Of a stretch of 9,108 nucleotides of DNA, positions 5,730 to 9,108 are shown piece by piece. The DNA is from Oscillospiraceae bacterium. Lineage in GTDB: Bacteria > Bacillota > Clostridia > Oscillospirales > Ruminococcaceae. The position numbers and the translations under genes were made by a program. The first letter of the stretch is position 1. Each line of letters opens with the position of its first letter. The notes under the pieces were generated by a model, which did not search any database, had not been told where the DNA came from, and saw nothing but the letters and a program-made list of their open reading frames with translations. Location: assembly GCA_020024235.1 (NCBI GenBank), contig JAHHUA010000063.1, positions 1 to 9,108 of the forward strand, given 5' to 3'.

Positions 5730-6173
5730 ATGAAAGAAACAGTAAAGGAAGCTATACAATATGCACCTTATTCACTGCATGACAGCCGTTTAACAAAAAT
5801 AAAAATTGAGGGAAATTCCATTCTTCTTAATTTTGACGGAGGATTTACCAAAATTAATACAAATGGCTGTGAACAGGTTGATGGAAGTATATATGTTGAC
5901 GGAATAGACACCGAGTACGGTGATTTTGGCTGTGTGTATATGCTTAAATACACAGATGTACCTTGCGGAAATTATGGGCATTTTAACGGAGAAAAAATTA
6001 TGCTTGCAGATTTTATTTCCGCAAATTCTGAAATTAGCGTTGATATTATGGATGAAAGATACGGCTATCATGAATTTATTTTGTCAGGATTTTATTTGGA
6101 AAAAGACAGTATACATGAGTGCATAATTATAATTTACCATAACGGCAAAATAAGATATATAACAGAAGAATAA
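5730..6173 (+). CDS. Hypothetical protein, 147 aa
   Basis: I do not recognise this protein. It is 147 residues, acidic, without signal peptide, membrane segment or coiled coil, and its alternating hydrophobic pattern suggests a mostly beta-strand fold. The N-terminal YSLHDSRLTKIKIEG (about 14-28), with a His-Asp-Ser just before a strand, recalls small uncharacterised proteins including some immunity-type proteins, but this is only an impression. The coding case is good: a long open frame with AAAGGA (5714-5719) 10 nt upstream of the ATG and codon use like its neighbours. The previous gene's terminator ends 16 nt upstream and leaves no room for a promoter after it, so expression must come from read-through or from a promoter inside the peptidase gene. 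It is convergent with the large RNA candidate and shares its terminator region. Confidence 0.8.
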   Translation: MKETVKEAIQYAPYSLHDSRLTKIKIEGNSILLNFDGGFTKINTNGCEQVDGSIYVDGIDTEYGDFGCVYMLKYTDVPCGNYGHFNGEKIMLADFISANSEISVDIMDERYGYHEFILSGFYLEKDSIHECIIIIYHNGKIRYITEE

Positions 6174-6223
6174 AAAAATCAGTAGCCTAACCCGCAACAC
6201 ATACAGGTTAGGCTACTGATTTT
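6172..6223 (-). terminator. Very strong terminator ending the minus-strand RNA candidate
   Basis: A perfect 18-bp inverted repeat, core ATCAGTAGCCTAACC (6175-6192) with its complement at 6206-6223, and a 13-nt loop. Minus-strand reading ends in seven T. Plus-strand reading ends in TTTTGTT, so it can also end the hypothetical-protein transcript, but the minus orientation is the better one. Confidence 0.9.
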
Positions 6224-7034
6224 GTTCGTTATTATTCATGTTTTATATATCACCTTTTCAGCTGAATTTGTTATATTCCTGTGAAGCCATGCTTCCGTGT
6301 AATTATCTTATACCTTTACAGCGTATAGATTTATGTTTCATATGTCTGTATATTTAGTACAGACTTAACGCTCTGTTTGTAAAGGACTGAATATATTTTG
6401 TTTAATTCAACTGCCTTTGTTATAAAATTTATATTTATATTCCTACTATTAACTTTTTTGTTTTACTCAGCATTTTTGTTTATTTAAAACCTTTTTTACA
6501 GATGTTTTAAAAATTAAAGTTTCTTCTATTGGAGGAATTAAGTTAAACTTATAATTTTCATTAATCTGAGATTAAGTAATGGTGATTACTTATTTTTTAA
6601 GCATATTCCTTGATTTTTAACTTATTGTTTTTGCTTTTGGTATATCCGTGCTTTCGGTTTTAAAATTTTATTCTTAAACCGGGTATCTGTTCCTGTTTTT
6701 GAATAATAAATTTTATCACTATATAATCGGGTTTTATTCACTTTTGTGTTTTATTTGTCAGCGAATTACATAAGCTAATAATAGGGAATGCTTTTAGTTT
6801 TTATTTTGTATTGTTTGCGTCATTTTGAATTAAATACAGGATTTAAACTATGGTTTTTATTCGGAATAAATTACGGATTTTTAATTTCCTACCGAATTGC
6901 TGTTCCTGACTTTAAATTCTTTCAGCAAAGGTTTTAACTAAACTTTTATGCCTTTGTTTTATTTTGTTTTTTGCTCTTTGAAACTTTAAAATTAAGAAGG
7001 GGGTTACAGCTTATTTTAAGTTTTCCAAAGAGTG

Positions 7035-7064
7035 TTAATTTACTGGTGGATTTTCTGTGTACAT
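7035..7064 (-). CDS. Nine-codon leader ORF at the 5' end of the RNA candidate
   Basis: ATG plus eight codons and TAA encode MYTENPPVN. AAAGGAG (7073-7079) lies 8 nt upstream of the ATG, as good as any site in the window, and the predicted transcript start is about 38 nt upstream of the ATG. The first long helix of the RNA begins 2 nt after the stop codon. This geometry resembles ribosome-dependent attenuation leaders. The Pro-Pro pair is a possible pause site. Function unknown. Confidence 0.5.
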   Translation of the reverse strand: MYTENPPVN

Positions 7065-7108
7065 AGGTATCACTCCTTTCTGTCTGTTTACCTCTTTATC
7101 TTGATATC

Positions 7109-7137
7109 ATTATAATCAATTATTATAATAAAATCAA
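7109..7137 (-). promoter_or_regulatory. Sigma-A promoter of the minus-strand RNA candidate
   Basis: On the minus strand TTGATT (7137-7132), a 17-bp spacer and a perfect TATAAT (7114-7109), with a predicted start near 7102. It is divergent from the DUF1292 promoter. Confidence 0.8.
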
Positions 7138-7195
7138 TAGGCAAAATAACTAAAAATAAATAATTTTATTTGACATTTAATTTTTAAGGGCATAC

Positions 7196-7224
7196 TTGAC
7201 TTATATGTAATATTGTTTTAATAT
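7196..7224 (+). promoter_or_regulatory. Probable promoter of the DUF1292 gene
   Basis: TTGACT (7196-7201), a 17-bp spacer and TAATAT (7219-7224). The -10 is only 4 of 6, but spacing and position are suitable. A further TTGACA at 7170-7175 has no good -10 partner at 17 bp. Confidence 0.55.
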
Positions 7225-7296
7225 ATTTATCAGAAAACAATTTACAGAAATTAATAATGCTGTCTATAGAAAAACAGTAATTTCAGGAGGATATTT

Positions 7297-7587
7297 ATGG
7301 CTGATCAGAATTTGGATATATTGACTTTGGTTGATGAAGAAGGCGTTGAACACGAATTTGAAGTAGCCGGAACAATGGAAGACGAAGGCAAACAGTATAT
7401 GGCACTTATTCCGGTGTTTGACGGCAGCGATGAATCGTTGGAAGAAGACGGAGAACTTGTGGTTTTGCAGGTTACCAATGAGAATGGAGAAGAATTTTTG
7501 GAAGCTATTCAGGATGAGGCTGAATTTAACAGAATTTCTGCCATGTTTATGAGCACACTTAAAGATGACTATGATTTCATAAGCTAA
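7297..7587 (+). CDS. DUF1292 domain-containing protein (YrzB-like)
   Basis: A strongly acidic 96-residue protein that is essentially one DUF1292 domain. The pattern LTLVDEEGVEHEFEVAGTMEDEGKQYMALIPV (about residues 9-40) followed by an acidic loop and ELVVLQVTNENGEEFLEAI is typical of the family. Function is not established; in many Bacillota the gene sits with the Holliday-junction resolvase homologue yqgF/ruvX, but that partner is absent here and the gene appears monocistronic. AGGAGG (7284-7289) is 7 nt before the ATG. The 6S RNA gene begins about 90 bp downstream. A weak hairpin GTAATTA/TAATTAC (7591-7608), with T6 only some 25 nt later, is the sole terminator candidate between them. Confidence 0.92.
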   Translation: MADQNLDILTLVDEEGVEHEFEVAGTMEDEGKQYMALIPVFDGSDESLEEDGELVVLQVTNENGEEFLEAIQDEAEFNRISAMFMSTLKDDYDFIS

Positions 7588-7642
7588 AATGTAATTAAGA
7601 TTAATTACCAAAATCTTTCATGTTTTTTATATGAATTTCCTA

Positions 7643-7671
7643 TTGTTAAATAATAGTATTTAGGGTATAAT
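7643..7671 (+). promoter_or_regulatory. Sigma-A promoter of 6S RNA
   Basis: TTGTTA (7643-7648), a 17-bp spacer and perfect TATAAT (7666-7671). The predicted start at A7678 coincides with the first base of the 6S closing stem. Confidence 0.85.
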
Positions 7672-7677
7672 ATAAAC

Positions 7678-7868
7678 AAACTCTGCTGTGTTTGTTAATG
7701 CTGTATTTTATGATCCAACATATCATAACAGGGAACCTAATCTCCGAAAGCGGATTGCAGACCTCCTCTTCTTTTGAAGGGACGAAGGGAGCGTGAACCT
7801 TTTGGGCGGTGCCCACCTATCATAACGATGGGTTCTAACGTGCGGCATGACGGCATTGGCGGAGTTTA
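7678..7868 (+). ncRNA. ssrS: 6S RNA
   Basis: A GC-richer island of about 191 nt, the normal 6S length, folding as one long interrupted rod. The closing stem pairs 7678-7687 with 7858-7867 (AAACTCTGC against GGCGGAGTTT). Beyond it GTTTGTTAATGCTG on the 5' side faces GTGCGGCATGACGGCAT on the 3' side, as around the 6S central bubble. Inner hairpins include AATC-CCG/CGGATT (about 7738-7756), CTTC-TTTT-GAAG (about 7769-7780) and CCCA/TGGG (about 7812-7832). The segment CATAACAGGGAACC is, from memory, typical of Clostridia 6S RNAs. 6S RNA binds the housekeeping sigma-A holoenzyme by mimicking an open promoter and tunes transcription in stationary phase. The closing stem is followed by ATAATTTTTT, so it serves as its own terminator. 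Confidence 0.92.
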
Positions 7869-7885
7869 TAATTTTTTCAAAACAA

Positions 7886-7913
7886 AAATCCGACCTGATT
7901 TAAGGTCGGATTT
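7886..7913. terminator. Bidirectional terminator between 6S RNA and lrgB
   Basis: A perfect 11-bp repeat AAATCCGACCT/AGGTCGGATTT with a 6-nt loop. The minus-strand tail is TTTTTGTTTT and the plus-strand tail TTTATTTTAT. It ends the lrgAB transcript and can back up 6S termination; it lies immediately next to the lrgB stop codon. Confidence 0.88.
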
Positions 7914-7916
7914 ATT

Positions 7917-8612
7917 TTATAACGGCAGTTTCATAAACAGGGGAGCTAAGACCACAGTAAGTATGCCGGCTACTGCAATGGAAAGACTGCTGATAGCTCC
8001 TTCAATTTCTCCCATTTCCATGGCTTTTGCAGTTCCTATGGCATGGGCAGATGTACCTAAAGCCACACCTTTGGCTATTGGATTTGTAATTCTAAAAATT
8101 TTGCAGACAAATTCCCCCATAATATTGCCGGAAATTCCCGTCAAAACTATTAATGCCACTGTTATGGTTACAATACCGCCTAATTCTTCGGAAACTCCCA
8201 TACCTATGGCAGTTGTAATAGATTTGGGAAGTAAAGTTGCATATTCTGATTCAGAAAGCTTAAATATAAGAGATAAAATATACATAAGCCCTAAGCTTGC
8301 TGCTGTACCTGCGGCAATTCCCGCCATAATTGATTTAAAATTGTCTTTTAAAAGCTGAATTTGACGGTATAAAGGTACAGCCAAAGCTACAGTGGCAGGA
8401 GTTAAAAGATAACTTAAATATTTTGCCCCTTGATTATATGTATTATAGTCAACTTTGAATAATTTTAAAAACAACATGGTTATAATAATAGAAATAAGCA
8501 GAGGATTTAGTAAAGGGTGCTTAAATTTTTTTTTGAGAAATTCTCCTGTTTCATAGGCGGCAATGCTTATCAGTACACCGAAATAAACAGATGTTTGCAG
8601 AAGACTATTCAT
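7917..8612 (-). CDS. lrgB: LrgB family membrane protein
   Basis: A 231-residue polytopic membrane protein of usual LrgB length. Family blocks are visible: LTPATVALAVPLY (70-82), LPKSITTAIGM (128-138) followed by SEELGG, and GTSAHAIGTAKA (186-197). LrgB works with the holin-like LrgA in the cytoplasmic membrane. The pair was first described as modulating murein hydrolase activity and cell lysis in Staphylococcus, and related pairs in Bacillus act in pyruvate transport, so either role is possible. The ATG overlaps the end of lrgA by 8 bp, with AAGGAG (8623-8628) 10 nt upstream inside lrgA. No lytSR-type regulator is in the window. Confidence 0.94.
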   Translation of the reverse strand: MNSLLQTSVYFGVLISIAAYETGEFLKKKFKHPLLNPLLISIIITMLFLKLFKVDYNTYNQGAKYLSYLLTPATVALAVPLYRQIQLLKDNFKSIMAGIAAGTAASLGLMYILSLIFKLSESEYATLLPKSITTAIGMGVSEELGGIVTITVALIVLTGISGNIMGEFVCKIFRITNPIAKGVALGTSAHAIGTAKAMEMGEIEGAISSLSIAVAGILTVVLAPLFMKLPL

Positions 8613-8964
8613 GTATTTTGTTCTCCTTTTTGATAAGTAACTGGGTTATAATTCCGGAAATTGCCATAATGACAGGTGTACAGAGAATAATTGCTGCAAT
8701 TACGGGAGCTGCCAAAGCTATAAGCTGGGATTTTGATTCCAAAAGTCCCACAGCAGCCGGAATAAACATCAGTGGCATAATTTGTATCAGAAAATCTGCG
8801 GCATTTTCCACTTGTTTTAGTTTGATAATATGAAGGTTTAGTCCTAAAAATAAAAATATCAAACCGTAAATTCCCGATGGTATGGGCAAAGGAATATAAT
8901 ATTTGCATATTTCTCCTAAAAATGTTATAGCCAGTATTACAGCAAACTGTTTTATGTACCTCAC
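8605..8964 (-). CDS. lrgA: LrgA/CidA family holin-like protein
   Basis: A 119-residue membrane protein with four hydrophobic segments (about 6-25, 30-46, 61-76 and 82-110), the normal LrgA/CidA size and layout. The signature IPLPIPSGIYGL followed by LFLGLNL and then QIMPLMFIPAAVG is clear. It is the first gene of a two-gene operon with lrgB. The start codon is GTG (8962-8964) with AGAGG (8974-8978) 9 nt upstream; the nearby upstream ATG runs into TGA after two codons, so it is not the start. The C-terminus is Lys/Glu-rich and cytoplasmic. Confidence 0.93.
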   Translation of the reverse strand: MRYIKQFAVILAITFLGEICKYYIPLPIPSGIYGLIFLFLGLNLHIIKLKQVENAADFLIQIMPLMFIPAAVGLLESKSQLIALAAPVIAAIILCTPVIMAISGIITQLLIKKENKIHE

Positions 8965-8997
8965 AACATAAAACCTCTTTTCTTTTTATTTGATTTT

Positions 8998-9029
8998 ATT
9001 ATACTATCACAATAAGAATAAGCCGTCAA
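8998..9029 (-). promoter_or_regulatory. Promoter of lrgAB
   Basis: On the minus strand TTGACG (9029-9024) is followed after 17 bp by TAGTAT (9006-9001), which overlaps a perfect TATAAT (9003-8998, 20-bp spacing). Either -10 gives a short leader of about 30 nt. I see no obvious operator repeat. Confidence 0.7.
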
Positions 9030-9108
9030 GATTTTGATAAAATTATGGGAAAAAACTGTTTTAAAATATTAAAAAATAAAATTTAAAAAACACTTGACAA
9101 ATATAAAC

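Larger units (their letters stand above)
6172..7102 (-). ncRNA. Candidate large structured non-coding RNA, about 0.93 kb
   Basis: No credible reading frame longer than a few codons exists on either strand from 6174 to 7296, yet the minus strand has a consensus promoter (7109-7137) and an 18-bp terminator with T7 (6172-6223). The transcript between them would be A-rich and hairpin-dense. Paired arms include 6974-6986 with 7018-7032; 6926-6931 with 6951-6956; 6859-6873 with 6882-6897; 6655-6660 with 6676-6681; 6574-6580 with 6585-6591; and 6561-6566 with 6570-6575. A multi-branched domain pairs 6313-6324 with 6368-6371 plus 6378-6385, enclosing hairpin 6344-6350/6358-6364. A competing hairpin uses 6381-6392 with 6405-6418. 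Size and style recall the large ornate RNAs of Bacillota (ROOL, GOLLD), but I recognise no specific family. A decayed gene region is the main alternative. Confidence 0.5.

Noticed and set aside
6213..6239. Eight-codon minus-strand ORF (MNNNEQNQ) before the 6172-6223 terminator
   Set aside because: The AAGGTG-like site is too distant and the stop lies inside the terminator stem; it is probably chance, although it could be considered if homologues keep it.
6579..6620. Short plus-strand ORF within the non-coding region
   Set aside because: Thirteen codons, no ribosome binding site, and it overlaps the paired arms of two hairpins.
6998..7020. GGGGGTTACAG on the plus strand as a possible tmRNA 5' end
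   Set aside because: No tRNA-like 3' end, tag-peptide frame or conserved TTCGA follows.
7264..7611. A 115-codon minus-strand open frame
   Set aside because: It is antisense to the DUF1292 gene, which has the ribosome binding site, the promoter and family similarity.
7774..8358. A 194-codon plus-strand open frame
   Set aside because: It starts inside 6S RNA and then runs antisense through lrgB; it lacks a ribosome binding site and its composition is that of a shadow frame.
9059..9076. 18-bp direct repeat TTTTAAAATATTAAAAAA, also at 42-59
   Set aside because: It is low-complexity AT sequence in an AT-rich genome, with no element boundaries or target duplications around it; chance is the likeliest reason.
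1..9108. CRISPR arrays, tRNA or rRNA genes, insertion sequences, phage genes
   Set aside because: No spaced repeats, cloverleaf sequences, transposase motifs or integration sites were seen on reading both strands.

Overview
The window is low-GC DNA (roughly one third G+C by eye) from a spore-forming Bacillota, most likely an anaerobic Clostridia lineage. The main pointers are a spoIIAA-spoIIAB-sigF operon, a Clostridia-style 6S RNA, strong AGGAGG-type ribosome binding sites, consensus sigma-A promoters, and the DUF969/DUF979 and LrgA/LrgB membrane pairs. I cannot name the genus from sequence alone.

Layout. (1) 58-1784, minus: a two-gene membrane operon (DUF969 then DUF979, annotated in databases as 5-oxoproline transporter subunits), closed by a terminator at 58-80. 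(2) 1833-2213, plus: a complete free-standing transcription unit made of a sigma-A promoter, a cobalamin riboswitch aptamer and two terminator-like hairpins, but no gene; it points at the 3' end of sigF. (3) 2226-3658, minus: the forespore sigma-factor operon spoIIAA-spoIIAB-sigF, with a leader holding an inverted repeat, Spo0A-box-like sites and a terminator-like hairpin directly before spoIIAA. (4) 3864-6173, plus: an M3-family oligoendopeptidase with its own promoter and terminator, then a small unrecognised protein. (5) 6172-7137, minus: about 0.93 kb without any credible long reading frame, framed by a consensus promoter and a very strong terminator, rich in hairpins, with a nine-codon leader ORF near its 5' end. 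This is my best candidate for an undescribed large non-coding RNA. (6) 7196-7587, plus: a DUF1292 (YrzB-like) acidic protein. (7) 7643-7868, plus: 6S RNA with its promoter. (8) 7886-9029, minus: lrgA-lrgB with promoter and terminator. The last bases (9094-9099) carry a TTGACA that may be the -35 box of a gene outside the window.

How the parts relate. The spoIIA operon is the anti-anti-sigma / anti-sigma / sigma-F switch of the forespore. The cobalamin RNA, the 6S RNA and the ~0.93 kb RNA candidate make this window unusually rich in regulatory RNA. The two points most worth a second look are the gene-less cobalamin riboswitch, whose read-through product would be antisense to sigF, and the large structured transcript candidate on the minus strand between the hypothetical protein and the DUF1292 gene.
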